Origin: Staphylococcus xylosus
Lineage (GTDB): Bacteria > Bacillota > Bacilli > Staphylococcales > Staphylococcaceae
Reading direction: 5' to 3'
NCBI RefSeq assembly: GCF_002732165.1
Contig: NZ_MRZO01000002.1
Location: forward strand, 1-64,000
Length of the DNA: 64,000 nt
Shown here one piece after another: positions 8,172-17,106 of the stretch. The notes under the pieces are model-generated. The model worked only from the letters and a program-made list of their open reading frames with translations, ran no database searches and was not told the DNA's origin. Numbering within the stretch: position 1 is the stretch's first letter; the number at the start of each line of letters is the position of its first letter. Made by a program: the position numbers and the translations under genes.

Positions 8172-9791
8172 ATGACTACACTTAATGAAATTTTGTCCGT
8201 TCCTCAGTTTAAAGAGTTAGAACTGATTAACAAAAACGGAGATTTATCATCAGAAGTTTCAAGCTTAGATATTACTGAAAACAATGATATTAAGCATTTC
8301 ACTTCTCAAAATGCTTTTATCTTAACAACTGGCGTATTATTTCAAGACAACCAAGAAGATTTAAAAAGGTTAATTAAAGATTTGCATGATATTAATACGG
8401 CAGGTCTCGGCATAAAAATTTCGAGGTTTTTACATGAGCTAGATAAAGAGGTTATAGACTTTGCAGATAAATTGGGGTTCCCCTTAATAGAGATACCAGA
8501 AAGTTGGAACTTAGGGGAAATTACACATCAAATTTCATCTTACATTTCAGACTCAGAAACTGGAAAATTAAACTACGCATTACACATTCAACAAGAATTA
8601 AATCAGCTTCTTATCAAAGGTTATAGCATTAATACAATGATTCAAAGAATGAGTAAATTACTTGGTGTGCCGATCATCCTTTTCGATCCTTTCAAAGCAC
8701 CAGAAGCGTTAAGCCATCATTACGACCAAAATAAACATTTAACTAATGAACATATTAGTTATTTCCTTAATCATTACCAACAATCGACTATTTATGATAA
8801 AAATAAACAAGTGTTTGAAAACAAAGACCATGTCATTTTCAAAGTTCTAGGATATACGTACTTTCCTTATTATTTAATGGTTTCACAAGTCAATAAATTG
8901 TCATATCCCTTCAGTTTGTTAACTATTGAGCAAGTGGTTAGCGTATTGAGTTTTGCATTATACAAAAACACAAAAATTAAAGAAGCCGAACAAAATGATA
9001 TTAACCGCTTTTTTGAAGCACTTGTTAATAATCAAAGCGATCAAACACTTTCAATCAAAAAGCATAACGATTTACTGAAACGCTATAATATTTTCGATTC
9101 TGATTATTATCAAATCATCATTTGTGACATTGACTCACCGAATACCTTAGAGAATAGTTATTACCTTAACGAAAGGTATCAACTAACATTCCACTGGCTT
9201 CAATATATGTTTACCGATCTTGATGATTATATTAGTATTTATAAAATACCAAGTACGAATCGTTTCGCTATTTTATTACAAAATCGTCACGACTATTACT
9301 ATGACTACCTTAAACGTATACAAAATAGTTACGGAGATCATTTTGAAGGCACGATTTCTTTTGGTATCGGCAATGAAGTTACAGAGTTCACACAAATTTC
9401 TTCGTCATATTTTGAGGCTAATGAAGCCTTTGAAAATGGATTGCTGAATGATAAGCAAAGCTTCATTTCGTATTATCATTCCAAAGATATTAAAGAACTT
9501 TTACAGTTAATACCAAAAGAGAAATTACGTCCTTTTATAAAACATACTTTAGGACCATTGAGTTATCCTAAAACTAAAAAAGACTTAGAATTAAAGCAAA
9601 CATTACGAGTTTATATGGATAATCAGTGTGATATAACTAAAACTGCAGAAAAGATATATATTCACCGTAATACAGTTAAGTATAGAATTAATAAATGTAG
9701 CAATTTAATAGGCGTGAATATTGAAGATCCAATGCATTCATTAAACATTCGTATCGCTTTATACGTTTCTGATATTACTCAATTCGATTAA
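8172..9791 (+). CDS. pucR: PucR-family transcriptional regulator
   Basis: This 539-residue protein has an N-terminal PucR domain (residues 1 to about 125), a middle CdaR GGDEF-like domain (about 290-410) and a C-terminal PucR helix-turn-helix ending IYIHRNTVKYRINKCSNLIG. Family members activate purine catabolism in response to allantoin or related metabolites. It is divergent from pucI-allB, the classic arrangement. The ribosome site is ACGGAGG before the ATG. Confidence 0.88.
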   Translation: MTTLNEILSVPQFKELELINKNGDLSSEVSSLDITENNDIKHFTSQNAFILTTGVLFQDNQEDLKRLIKDLHDINTAGLGIKISRFLHELDKEVIDFADKLGFPLIEIPESWNLGEITHQISSYISDSETGKLNYALHIQQELNQLLIKGYSINTMIQRMSKLLGVPIILFDPFKAPEALSHHYDQNKHLTNEHISYFLNHYQQSTIYDKNKQVFENKDHVIFKVLGYTYFPYYLMVSQVNKLSYPFSLLTIEQVVSVLSFALYKNTKIKEAEQNDINRFFEALVNNQSDQTLSIKKHNDLLKRYNIFDSDYYQIIICDIDSPNTLENSYYLNERYQLTFHWLQYMFTDLDDYISIYKIPSTNRFAILLQNRHDYYYDYLKRIQNSYGDHFEGTISFGIGNEVTEFTQISSSYFEANEAFENGLLNDKQSFISYYHSKDIKELLQLIPKEKLRPFIKHTLGPLSYPKTKKDLELKQTLRVYMDNQCDITKTAEKIYIHRNTVKYRINKCSNLIGVNIEDPMHSLNIRIALYVSDITQFD

Positions 9792-9807
9792 ACACCTATA
9801 AGATTAT

Positions 9808-9843
9808 CTTTAAAAAATAGAGTGAAAATCTATTTTTTAAAGG
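9808..9843 (+). terminator. pucR terminator
   Basis: CTTTAAAAAATAGA pairs with TCTATTTTTTAAAG across a 7-nt loop just after the pucR stop codon. The stem is AT-rich, so strength is uncertain. Confidence 0.6.
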
Positions 9844-9868
9844 TTTACCTGAGCTTCCGTTCATGCAT

Positions 9869-9954
9869 AAGTCCCACTAACTCTTAAAATTGGAACACCT
9901 GCATATACAATCATGTGTATGAGCCACTACTTTACAAATTAAAAAGTGGGACTT
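9869..9954 (-). terminator. Structured element between pucR and grpB-like gene
   Basis: Ten-base arms AAGTCCCACT and AGTGGGACTT enclose 66 bp with an inner hairpin (CATATACA with TGTGTATG). It lies directly after the minus-strand GrpB gene stop. It could be a long terminator or a small structured RNA. Confidence 0.5.
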
Positions 9955-9959
9955 TATAA

Positions 9960-10475
9960 TTATTTCAAATACCAAGTTAATGCAGCTTGTTCTAATTTTT
10001 TCATAAAACTATCTTTCCCATCACAATAACCTTGCCTATCATCAGGAAATTGTTGAGCTAATTGTTCTTTTAATTGTTCATATTCACGTGCAATCACTTC
10101 ATGTTCACGTAAATAATCCCTTACTGCTATGTGACGATTAATTTCATATATTTTATCCTGTTGAAATATATGCATATGATGTGTACGTGGATTTTCACCT
10201 TTTTTAAAAAACCTTCTCCCTGTAATTCCATTTTCACCCAATGATATGTAACCCAGCTTCATAAATAATTTATTATATTCATCTATTTTTTCTATATTAG
10301 TTACTACTACTAACATATCAATAATAGGTTTAGCTTTTAAGTTTTCAACAGCAGTACTCCCAATGTGATGAATTTTTATAACTTCCTCATTTAAAATAGC
10401 TTTGATGTTTGATTGCTCAATTTCAAATAAAACCGGCCACTGTTTTTGATAATGCTGTACTTCAATTTCCATCAT
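9960..10475 (-). CDS. GrpB/UPF0157 family nucleotidyltransferase-like protein
   Basis: The 171-residue product has the GrpB signature: YQKQWPVLFEIE, IHHIGSTAVENLKAKPIIDMLVVV (the GSTAV and PxIDxxV nucleotidyltransferase motif) and THHMHIF. These proteins are predicted nucleotidyltransferase-fold enzymes, sometimes fused to CoaE; the substrate is unknown. I chose ATG 10475 because AAAGGTGAC lies just upstream. The GTG at 10481 sits inside that ribosome site. Confidence 0.85.
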   Translation of the reverse strand: MMEIEVQHYQKQWPVLFEIEQSNIKAILNEEVIKIHHIGSTAVENLKAKPIIDMLVVVTNIEKIDEYNKLFMKLGYISLGENGITGRRFFKKGENPRTHHMHIFQQDKIYEINRHIAVRDYLREHEVIAREYEQLKEQLAQQFPDDRQGYCDGKDSFMKKLEQAALTWYLK

Positions 10476-10853
10476 AGTCACCTTTCCCCGATATATTTAA
10501 AGAGCAAATTACAAAAATTACAACACTCTTTAAAATCTCCCTATTATTTTAAACTAAATTATATCTTTATAATTAATATTTACAAATATATTTTCAATTC
10601 AATAAATAAAGTCACTGCCAAATTACCCTCAATGATACCTCTATTCGTTCTATCTTAAATTCAATTTAATTCTATATATGCATTTTGTTTCTATTCATTA
10701 TACTCATTACATTCAATCAACTTTATATTTACATTATTATTTTTTTAAAGTTATTGCTTTTAATATTAGATTTTTAAACCGAATGGTTTGCTTTGCTAAC
10801 TTAAAAGGATTAAAATCTATCGTTGGGATGTTATAAAAGGAGATGTAATTGAA
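10476..10853. other. Intergenic region upstream of the MFS exporter
   Basis: This is 378 bp of very AT-rich sequence. AAACC-N4-GGTTT at 10776-10789 is a short palindrome close to the exporter start and a candidate operator for a TetR/MarR-type repressor. No gene is visible. Confidence 0.4.
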
Positions 10854-12293
10854 ATGTCGGAGAATGGAATATCGAACAAAAAAAGAAACACAATCATTTT
10901 AGTTATGCTCAGTAGTGCCTTTGTTGCAATGCTTAACCAAACATTGCTCAACACCGCACTTCCAGCCATCATTAATGGCTTAGAAATAACTGAAACGACT
11001 GCCCAGTGGCTCATCACAGGATTTATGCTTGTTAACGGAATCATGATTCCTACGACAGCTTTCCTTATGGACCGATTCCACACCAGATCACTCTATATTT
11101 TTTCAATGAGTGCATTCTTACTTGGCTCTATCATAGCGGCACTTTCGCCGACATTCGGTTTACTAATGTTAGCACGAGTGATTCAAGCTATCGGTGCAGG
11201 TATCTTGTTACCATTAATGCAATTCACTGTCTTCACCCTCTTTCCAGCTGAAAAGCGTGGATTTGCCATGGGGCTTACAGGAATTGTTGCGCAATCAGCA
11301 CCAGCGATTGGCCCTACTTTAACTGGTTTTCTAATTGATACATTTAGTTGGAGAGCACCGTTTATCGTAGTAGCAGTAATCGCTATAATCGCATTTATTA
11401 TTGGTATCATTTTTGTAGAAAGTAACAATGAAACTAAACACACTGAATTAGATAAGACTTCAGTGATATATTCTACATTTGGTTTCGGACTAATGCTTTA
11501 CGGCTTTAGTAGTGCTGGTAACCTTGGATTTACTTCACCAATCGTTATCATTTCATTAATAGTTGGACTTATCATTGTCGGCATCTTTGTCTTAAGACAA
11601 ATTAGAATAGACAATCCATTATTAAATATGCGTGTGTTTGCTAACAGAACATTTTCATTATCTGCATTCGCTTCAATGGTTCTATTTATTGGGATTGTTG
11701 GCCCTGCGTTGTTGATACCTATGTATATTCAATCAGGACTAGGCTTATCAGCAATACTTTCAGGTTTAGTCATCTTACCTGGGGCTGTAGTTAATGCATT
11801 TATGTCTGTATATACGGGTAAAATTTATGATAAATATGGGCTGAAGATATTGGCGGTCCCTGGATTTATCTTATTAATTATTATGACAATTCTACATTGT
11901 TTCTTAACTACAGAAACACCTTATTGGTACATTGTTGTCATCTATGCGGTCAGAATGTTTGCTGTTGCATTGATTATAATGCCGTTAAACACAATTGGTA
12001 TTAATGCATTAGAAACTAAAAACATTTCGCACGGTACTGCTATTATTAATTCATTAAGAATTATAGCTGGCGCGATAGGTACTGCTATTATGATTACAAT
12101 TTTAACTATAGTTAGAACAAACTACGTAGAAAATGCTAATGGTAGTCAAACAAAAACTGAAGTAATGCAACACGCTACCGTACTTGGTGTTGACGCTGCA
12201 TTTGCTTTCACAACAATTCTCATGATTATTGGTTTCGTCCTAATGTTGATGATTCGTACTAAAAAAGAAACTATCAATAGTCGAGAATTATAA
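10854..12293 (+). CDS. MFS multidrug exporter, DHA2 (EmrB/LmrB-like)
   Basis: This 479-residue protein has about 14 predicted membrane helices. It carries LNQTLLNTALPAI (residues 28-40) and the AIGAGILLPLMQ and TGIVAQSAPAIGPTLTGFL motifs of drug:H+ antiporter family 2. It should export amphipathic compounds using the proton gradient. AAAGGAGATG precedes the ATG. It is a single gene with its own terminator. The substrate cannot be read from sequence. Confidence 0.85.
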   Translation: MSENGISNKKRNTIILVMLSSAFVAMLNQTLLNTALPAIINGLEITETTAQWLITGFMLVNGIMIPTTAFLMDRFHTRSLYIFSMSAFLLGSIIAALSPTFGLLMLARVIQAIGAGILLPLMQFTVFTLFPAEKRGFAMGLTGIVAQSAPAIGPTLTGFLIDTFSWRAPFIVVAVIAIIAFIIGIIFVESNNETKHTELDKTSVIYSTFGFGLMLYGFSSAGNLGFTSPIVIISLIVGLIIVGIFVLRQIRIDNPLLNMRVFANRTFSLSAFASMVLFIGIVGPALLIPMYIQSGLGLSAILSGLVILPGAVVNAFMSVYTGKIYDKYGLKILAVPGFILLIIMTILHCFLTTETPYWYIVVIYAVRMFAVALIIMPLNTIGINALETKNISHGTAIINSLRIIAGAIGTAIMITILTIVRTNYVENANGSQTKTEVMQHATVLGVDAAFAFTTILMIIGFVLMLMIRTKKETINSREL

Positions 12294-12303
12294 CCTCGAT
12301 AAA

Positions 12304-12357
12304 CAAAGGATCAAGCATATGATATTAACATTTAATGTCATATACTTGATCCTTTTT
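12304..12357 (+). terminator. Terminator after the MFS exporter
   Basis: AAAGGATCAAG pairs with CTTGATCCTTT, with an inner stem ATATGATATTA/TAATGTCATAT, followed by six T. Confidence 0.85.
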
Positions 12358-12377
12358 TGCATTTTATTAATTTATAT

Positions 12378-12448
12378 TTAACGACAAGCTTCTATCGCTC
12401 TTTCTAAGAATGTTTGAGCTGCCTTTGAAAATAATTTATCATAAAAAA
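12378..12448 (-). pseudogene. C-terminal remnant of a LysR-type regulator
   Basis: Reading leftward, an open segment ends SKAAQTFLERAIEACR followed by TAA at 12378-12380. This resembles the extreme C-terminus of LysR-family regulators. Immediately upstream of this short segment is an intrinsic terminator, so no start or DNA-binding domain remains. It looks like the scar of a deletion. The family call is tentative because only about 22 residues survive. Confidence 0.45.
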
Positions 12449-12484
12449 ACACCCCTAACGCATACATTGTTGCGTTAGGGGTGT
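12441..12484 (-). terminator. Strong leftward terminator
   Basis: A perfect 14-bp stem (12449-12462 with 12471-12484, ACACCCCTAACGCA and its complement) and an 8-nt loop are followed on the minus strand by seven T. It is a second terminator beyond the one directly behind the cold-shock gene. Confidence 0.85.
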
Positions 12485-12512
12485 AAATGTCGTATTTCTT
12501 ATTTAAATTTGC

Positions 12513-12543
12513 ATAAAAAAAAGACGAGTTATACTCGTCTTTC
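12513..12543 (-). terminator. Terminator of the cold-shock gene
   Basis: The palindrome AGACGAGT-TAT-ACTCGTCT is followed on the minus strand by eight T, directly after the csp stop codon. Confidence 0.9.
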
Positions 12544-12551
12544 AGCCGTTA

Positions 12552-12752
12552 TTATAATTTAACAACGTTAGCTGCTTGAGGACCGCGGTCGCCTTCAACG
12601 ATTTCGAATTCAACAGCTTGTCCTTCTTCTAATGATTTGTAACCTTCTTGAGCGATTGCTGAGAAGTGTACGAATACGTCGTTTCCGCCTTCAACTTCGA
12701 TGAAACCGAAACCTTTTTCTGCATTAAACCATTTAACTGTACCGTTATTCAT
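12552..12752 (-). CDS. cspC: Cold-shock protein, CspA/CspC family
   Basis: The 66-residue single cold-shock domain contains RNP1 (KGFGFI) and RNP2 (VFVHFSAI) and binds single-stranded RNA and DNA as a chaperone. The ATG at 12752 follows ATGGAGGAATTTAATT. A longer reading from 12782 lacks support. Which staphylococcal paralogue this is (CspA, CspC or CspD) is not certain; length and sequence [18 protein letters not shown] favour CspC/CspA. Confidence 0.9.
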   Translation of the reverse strand: MNNGTVKWFNAEKGFGFIEVEGGNDVFVHFSAIAQEGYKSLEEGQAVEFEIVEGDRGPQAANVVKL

Positions 12753-13109
12753 AATTAAATTCCTCCATATGTGCTTTTGCACGAATATTTGTAATCTGTC
12801 TTAAAAAATCAAAAGGAGTAAATTCAAAAGAATAACTCTACAAATCAATTTCACGAACTAAATTACTTAATACCTATTATAACGAGTAATCGTTCATTTG
12901 TACACCCTAAAACGTAAATTAGTTTATTAATTTAATTTTTAGTAACGATATAGTGTATTGTTCTATTTATTTTTATTCTTGTATATAGCTAAAAATCCCT
13001 ATATAACGCTTGTTTTTCATAGCTCACATAAACTTAAATAATAATATTCTATTTTTAAAATAATCTATTCTTTAAATTCCAGAATCACATTATTCCCTTT
13101 TTCAAAACT
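12753..13109 (-). promoter_or_regulatory. Long leader and promoter region of the cold-shock gene
   Basis: About 357 bp without a gene lies upstream of csp. Cold-shock genes usually carry 100-200-nt structured leaders that act as RNA thermosensors, and this gap has room for one. No specific fold was assigned. Confidence 0.45.
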
Positions 13110-13376
13110 TTAAAATCCACCAACAATTAATGCGATAATGAATAAAATAACAGAGATGATGAGTGATGTCCACAAGTATGGAGACATATGATTTATCATT
13201 CTTTTATATTCACGATCAGGAGCCTGCTCTTTTTTTAATTTCAAAAGTTTTATTAATAAATATAATGCCCCAAGCATATTTATTAAAAATATAATAATCA
13301 ATAATGTGATTGCAGAAATGTTAACTTCTTTCTTCTCTAAATATATAGAATACCTTATATAGCAAATAAACAACAT
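13110..13376 (-). CDS. Small membrane protein
   Basis: This short protein has two hydrophobic helices separated by a charged loop (LLKLKKEQAPDREYKRM). The only ATG lies 56 bp inside the upstream gene and has no clear ribosome site. Homology-like composition begins at about NISAITLLIIIF, just after the upstream stop at 13321, where only ATT or TTG codons are available. The true start is therefore unsure. It forms a pair with the next gene. Function unknown. Confidence 0.6.
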   Translation of the reverse strand: MLFICYIRYSIYLEKKEVNISAITLLIIIFLINMLGALYLLIKLLKLKKEQAPDREYKRMINHMSPYLWTSLIISVILFIIALIVGGF

Positions 13377-13515
13377 TTATCATCGTAAGCAATGCAAGTA
13401 CTATAAGTATAGTCTGGCTAAATATAGATATACCAAAAGCAACTATCAGCGCTAAGACAATATTGATAAAACTAGAAATTAGAAAGCCAGTACCTAATTT
13501 ATTTTTCTGTTGCAT
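13321..13515 (-). CDS. Small two-helix membrane protein
   Basis: The 64-residue protein starts MQQKNKLGTGF and has two predicted membrane helices, ending FREERS. It overlaps or abuts the downstream small membrane gene, so the two are probably cotranscribed. No family is recognised. Confidence 0.6.
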   Translation of the reverse strand: MQQKNKLGTGFLISSFINIVLALIVAFGISIFSQTILIVLALLTMINVVYLLYKVFYIFREERS

Positions 13516-13635
13516 ATTATCGCATCTTTTACTTAAGTATATTTTTGAAAAACTAAATTTGTGTTATCTTATAAGAAATCATAACACAATTTATTTTTTA
13601 TAAAAATATAAAATCAACTTAAGCAGAGACATGCA

Positions 13636-13845
13636 TTGAATCTTACCCTTAAAATTTTGATAGGTATTCTCTTTGTTAGTATAATGTCTTGGAATAACGC
13701 GATACAAACGCGTCAAAATGTAAATAAAAAAGCATATAAAAATCAGACTCAGCCTATGAACGGAAAGCAATTTCGATTCATGCTTTTGTTAAATATCGTT
13801 ATAGTTACACTTTTTTATTTGCTTCTAATGCACACTTATTTTTAA
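13636..13845 (+). CDS. Small membrane protein
   Basis: A 69-residue reading from a TTG has an N-terminal helix (residues 3-17) and a C-terminal helix (FMLLLNIVIVTLFYLLLMH) flanking a basic, Gln/Asn-rich loop. The ribosome site is poor, so the start may differ. Function unknown. Confidence 0.5.
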   Translation: MNLTLKILIGILFVSIMSWNNAIQTRQNVNKKAYKNQTQPMNGKQFRFMLLLNIVIVTLFYLLLMHTYF

Positions 13846-13879
13846 TATGAAAATTTATCTAATTTCAAAAATCACAATA

Positions 13880-13919
13880 AAAAGCCCCTCCCTTACAATT
13901 GGTAAAGGAGGGGGATTTT
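13880..13919. terminator. Bidirectional terminator before gltT
   Basis: AAAGCCCCTCCCTTAC pairs with GTAAAGGAGGGGGATTTT in a GC-rich stem between convergent genes. Confidence 0.85.
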
Positions 13920-15194
13920 CTATATTGTCTTCAGATACTCTTCGCCTTCTTTTTTATCGTAAACACCTTCTGTTTTAGCAATAAAGATTGTAGCTACTGA
14001 GTTTCCTAATACGTTAACACATGTTCTAAGCATTTCTAAGATTCTGTCTACACCTATAATAAGTGCTAAACCTTGTGGATTTAATCCAACCGATCCTAAT
14101 GTTGTTAATAACACTACGATTGAAGCCCCTGGCACACCAGCCATACCTTTTGAAGTAAGCATTAGCGTAACCATTAAGATAATTTGTTCAGTAATACTTA
14201 AGTCAACACCGTATAATTGTGCGACAAACAACGCTGCAATAGATTGATACATGGCCGCACCATCAAGGTTAAACGAATAACCAGTTGGTAATACGAAGGA
14301 TGCGATATCCCTAGGCACACCAAATCTTTCCATTTTTTTCATAACTGTTGGTAATACAGCTTCTGAACTTGCAGTCGAGAATGCAAGCATTAAATCATTT
14401 TTCAACAACTTGATGATTTGCGTAATTTTCACTCCACAGATTCTTGAAACAATGCCTAATACAACGAAAATAAAGAAAAACATTGCAATGACTACTGTTA
14501 AACATAGTTTGAACAGTGGAATTAATGCTGATAATCCAAAAGTAATAATCGTTGTCGTAATAAACGCAAATACTGCAACTGGTGCTAATAATAATACTTT
14601 GCCAATCATCCAGAATACAGCTTCTAATGCGCCACCTAAAAAGTCTTTAACAGGTTGAGCTTTTTGTCCAATAGCAGCTAATGCCAAACCGAAAAATACT
14701 GAGAAGAATATGACCGGTAAAAGTTCTCCAGATCCAAATGCTTCAACTATGTTAGTCGGTATAATATTAACAATTGTATCGATTAAATGATTTCCATATG
14801 TAGTGCCTTCTGCAGCCTTTGCAGTTGATTCATATTTTGAAATATCACCTTTAGGTAATAAATCAGGATTCAGTCCTTGACCCGGTTTAAATAAATTACC
14901 GAATATTAGTCCCATAAAAATTGCAAAACTTGTCATAATAACAAAGTATAATAATGTTTTACCGCCATAGCGCCCAATAGTTTTTGTGTCTCCAACATTT
15001 GAAATAGATAGTGCTAAAGAACAAAATACAATAGGTACTACTAACATTTTAATTAAATTTATAAATACATCACCGAATGGTTGTATATAGTTAATTACAT
15101 CTTTATTTCCATGTAAGATACTACCTAAAATTATCCCTAATACCAATGCTATGATAATTTGCGTCGGTAGGTTTATTCTTTTAATTACTCTCAC
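13920..15194 (-). CDS. gltT: Glutamate/dicarboxylate:cation symporter (DAACS)
   Basis: The 424-residue protein carries the conserved substrate-site motifs of the glutamate transporter family: STASSEAVLPTVM (hairpin 1 serine motif), GYSFNLDGAAMYQ (NLDG, helix 7), GVPGASIVVL (hairpin 2) and NVLGNSVAT (helix 8). It should import glutamate, aspartate or C4-dicarboxylates with Na+ or H+. The start is GTG after GGGGATGAACAAGA. The exact substrate (GltT, GltP or DctP-like) is not resolved. Confidence 0.88.
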   Translation of the reverse strand: MRVIKRINLPTQIIIALVLGIILGSILHGNKDVINYIQPFGDVFINLIKMLVVPIVFCSLALSISNVGDTKTIGRYGGKTLLYFVIMTSFAIFMGLIFGNLFKPGQGLNPDLLPKGDISKYESTAKAAEGTTYGNHLIDTIVNIIPTNIVEAFGSGELLPVIFFSVFFGLALAAIGQKAQPVKDFLGGALEAVFWMIGKVLLLAPVAVFAFITTTIITFGLSALIPLFKLCLTVVIAMFFFIFVVLGIVSRICGVKITQIIKLLKNDLMLAFSTASSEAVLPTVMKKMERFGVPRDIASFVLPTGYSFNLDGAAMYQSIAALFVAQLYGVDLSITEQIILMVTLMLTSKGMAGVPGASIVVLLTTLGSVGLNPQGLALIIGVDRILEMLRTCVNVLGNSVATIFIAKTEGVYDKKEGEEYLKTI

Positions 15195-15736
15195 TCTTGT
15201 TCATCCCCTTATCTAAGCTAGCATTTGCATAAATGCTAGTTTTCTACAAAATACAGTTTATCACAAAGAAAATTCCACTCATATATTAAATTTACATGAT
15301 TCTAAAAATTATTTATGATTTTTGTACAACTAAGCTATTATATCAGAATTTTGTACATTTTAGTTAAAAAAAGAATTCGCTCTCAGCCTTATACCTATAG
15401 GAGTTCAAAGGTCATCAAAGCATAATAAGAAAGCGCTTTCTGCATTATACACAAATTTGTCAAAAATAGCTTTTTACATACAAAATTAGTGTTATTTATA
15501 TTAATATACGTCATTTTACAATACACCTTCATTATTTTTATATACTCTAAATTGCACTAGATCGTTTTATCAATAATCTAATATTATAGCCATACGCTAA
15601 AGCCTCTTTTCCTTTTATGAAAATCTACGTTCACAACCATTGCATTCTTTGATAATATAAAATTACACATTCAATATATTGTGCACCAAAAATATTAATG
15701 CTTCATATAAGTTTTTATAAGTAAGGAGAAAGAATA
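15195..15736. other. Intergenic region upstream of gltT
   Basis: These 542 bp contain a small hairpin (CTAGCATTTGCATAAATGCTAG, 15220-15241, written as two halves CTAGCATTT and AAATGCTAG), a cre-like palindrome at 15428-15441 and otherwise AT-rich sequence. No gene is visible before the small ORF at 15737. Confidence 0.45.
15428..15441. promoter_or_regulatory. cre-like palindrome
   Basis: AGAAAGCGCTTTCT is a perfect 14-bp palindrome resembling the CcpA site TGWAAGCGCTTWCA. It lies about 235 bp upstream of gltT, consistent with carbon-catabolite control of a dicarboxylate carrier. Confidence 0.5.
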
Positions 15737-15943
15737 ATGGCAAGACACATACTTAGAGACCGTCCTCAAAACAAATATTTTGTTATAGTGGCTAATTCAC
15801 CTGTTATGGTGTTATTTACCTATGCAAATATTAACAATATATTAACAAACGACAGTACTACAGCTGTCATATTATCTATAATTGGCTTAATGATTTTCTC
15901 GTCTTTCTATACTTTGCTTTTCTACACTTTCTTAAAAGCATAA
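15737..15943 (+). CDS. Small membrane protein
   Basis: The 68-residue protein starts MARHILRDRPQNKYFVIV and has two hydrophobic helices. AAGGAGAAAG lies upstream of the ATG at good spacing. No domain is recognised. Confidence 0.65.
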   Translation: MARHILRDRPQNKYFVIVANSPVMVLFTYANINNILTNDSTTAVILSIIGLMIFSSFYTLLFYTFLKA

Positions 15944-16035
15944 AAATAATTGAACGTATCTCATTTTCACAGAAATCAAATAGCTACTTATCGATAATGT
16001 AGTATAACAATCAACCATTTTAAAAGGAGCGTGTT

Positions 16036-16203
16036 ATGATGAAATTTATAAATATCAGTGCAGTAACAGAAAAAGGATTAAATAAAAAGGTCAATGCATT
16101 TTTAGAGGAAAATCCATATATTGAAATCATTAAATTTGATTATGCTATCGGCTCTAGTAGTTATGGTGTGGGGATTTTATATCAAGACAAAGTGAAAATG
16201 TAA
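16036..16203 (+). CDS. Small soluble protein, Cse60-like
   Basis: This 55-residue ORF (MMKFINISAVTEKGLNKKV...) follows AAAGGAGCGTGTT. The pattern of an N-terminal strand, a helix KGLNKKVNAFLEEN and a strand IEIIKFDYAIG resembles the Cse60 family of small Firmicutes proteins. Those were named for sporulation in Bacillus, but staphylococci do not sporulate, so the role here is unknown. The family call is tentative; coding status is well supported by the ribosome site. Confidence 0.6.
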   Translation: MMKFINISAVTEKGLNKKVNAFLEENPYIEIIKFDYAIGSSSYGVGILYQDKVKM

Positions 16204-16245
16204 TTTAAATCATTTTTTTATCATATTGCTAAAACTCAACTACAT

Positions 16246-16300
16246 AAAAGGCATGAATACGGAAATAAATTGCTAGTTTGATTCCGTATCCATGCCTTTT
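16246..16300. terminator. Bidirectional two-tier hairpin terminator
   Basis: Outer stem AAAAGGCATG/CATGCCTTTT and inner stem CGGAA.../...TTCCG are separated by a small internal loop. It is one of several such hairpins in the window. Confidence 0.8.
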
Positions 16301-16382
16301 AATTATATATTGCAGTAACATTTTTTCTAATACATTCGTTCATCGCTAGTATTTACACACAATATTTCACAATAAAATTGTA

Positions 16383-16694
16383 TCATTGCTTAAAATTATC
16401 TTTAACTGATTTAGGAACATCTTTCTCATCAACATTTTTTTGCTCTACTATCGTCCCTTTATTTTCTGTATAAGTAACCTTTATCCAACGACCTTTTTTA
16501 ATATTATTGTCTTCTTTAGCTAGTTGATAATTTAAAACAGTGTCATTATCCTTATCAACTAACTTATCAACTTTTCCTTGTTCATTAACAATACCAAAGT
16601 AATATTCTTCTTTATTTAAACTGTAAACAGCATAAACGAAATACGCTACCATCAATAATAAAATGACACTTGTTAATAATAGTACGTTTTTCAT
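16383..16694 (-). CDS. YxeA/DUF1093-family secreted or anchored protein
   Basis: The 103-residue protein has an N-terminal signal anchor (residues 3-25) and a small extracytoplasmic domain containing YYFGIVNEQGKVDK, GRWIKVTYTENKG and EVPxSVK-like DVPKSVKDNF. These match the YxeA fold family. A paralogue lies at 42656-42991. The ATG follows ATGGAGGCTATTT. Function unknown. Confidence 0.7.
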   Translation of the reverse strand: MKNVLLLTSVILLLMVAYFVYAVYSLNKEEYYFGIVNEQGKVDKLVDKDNDTVLNYQLAKEDNNIKKGRWIKVTYTENKGTIVEQKNVDEKDVPKSVKDNFKQ

Positions 16695-16876
16695 AAATAG
16701 CCTCCATATTAAGATAATATTATTTTAATATGGTGTTAAAAATATTAAATCAGTCCATAGAAGCATCGTACAATATGATTGAATTTATAAAAAAGGTATC
16801 ATTATTTAGTAGTAAATGATAAATATTTTAAACACAAAATATTAGATTTTAGAAAATAAGACGCTTCTAGGAAATT

Positions 16877-17052
16877 TTAAAAACCTTTGCGTTTAATTTG
16901 TCTGTAAGTAAAAATGATAAACATGCCAATAAATATTCCCTGTGTACTTCTGATTAAAGTTGAGCTGAAACCTAATATATTAATACTTAAAGTTTCTACT
17001 ATAATAGGAACAACGTGATTCCTACTAATATTTGTTGAGATTTTAGAATAAT
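16877..17052 (-). pseudogene. C-terminal fragment of a membrane protein
   Basis: On the minus strand an open segment of about 57 residues with no start codon ends IFTYRQIKRKGF and a stop at 16877. It contains NHVVPIIVETLSINILGF and a further hydrophobic helix. This resembles the end of a polytopic membrane protein, possibly a CPBP-type protease. The frame is closed upstream by TGA, so it is a relic. The gap 16695-17106 holds nothing else. Confidence 0.4.
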
Positions 17053-17106
17053 ATCACTCCATTCTACACGAGATATAATATTCTATTAAAGTAATATTAG
17101 CTGTGG

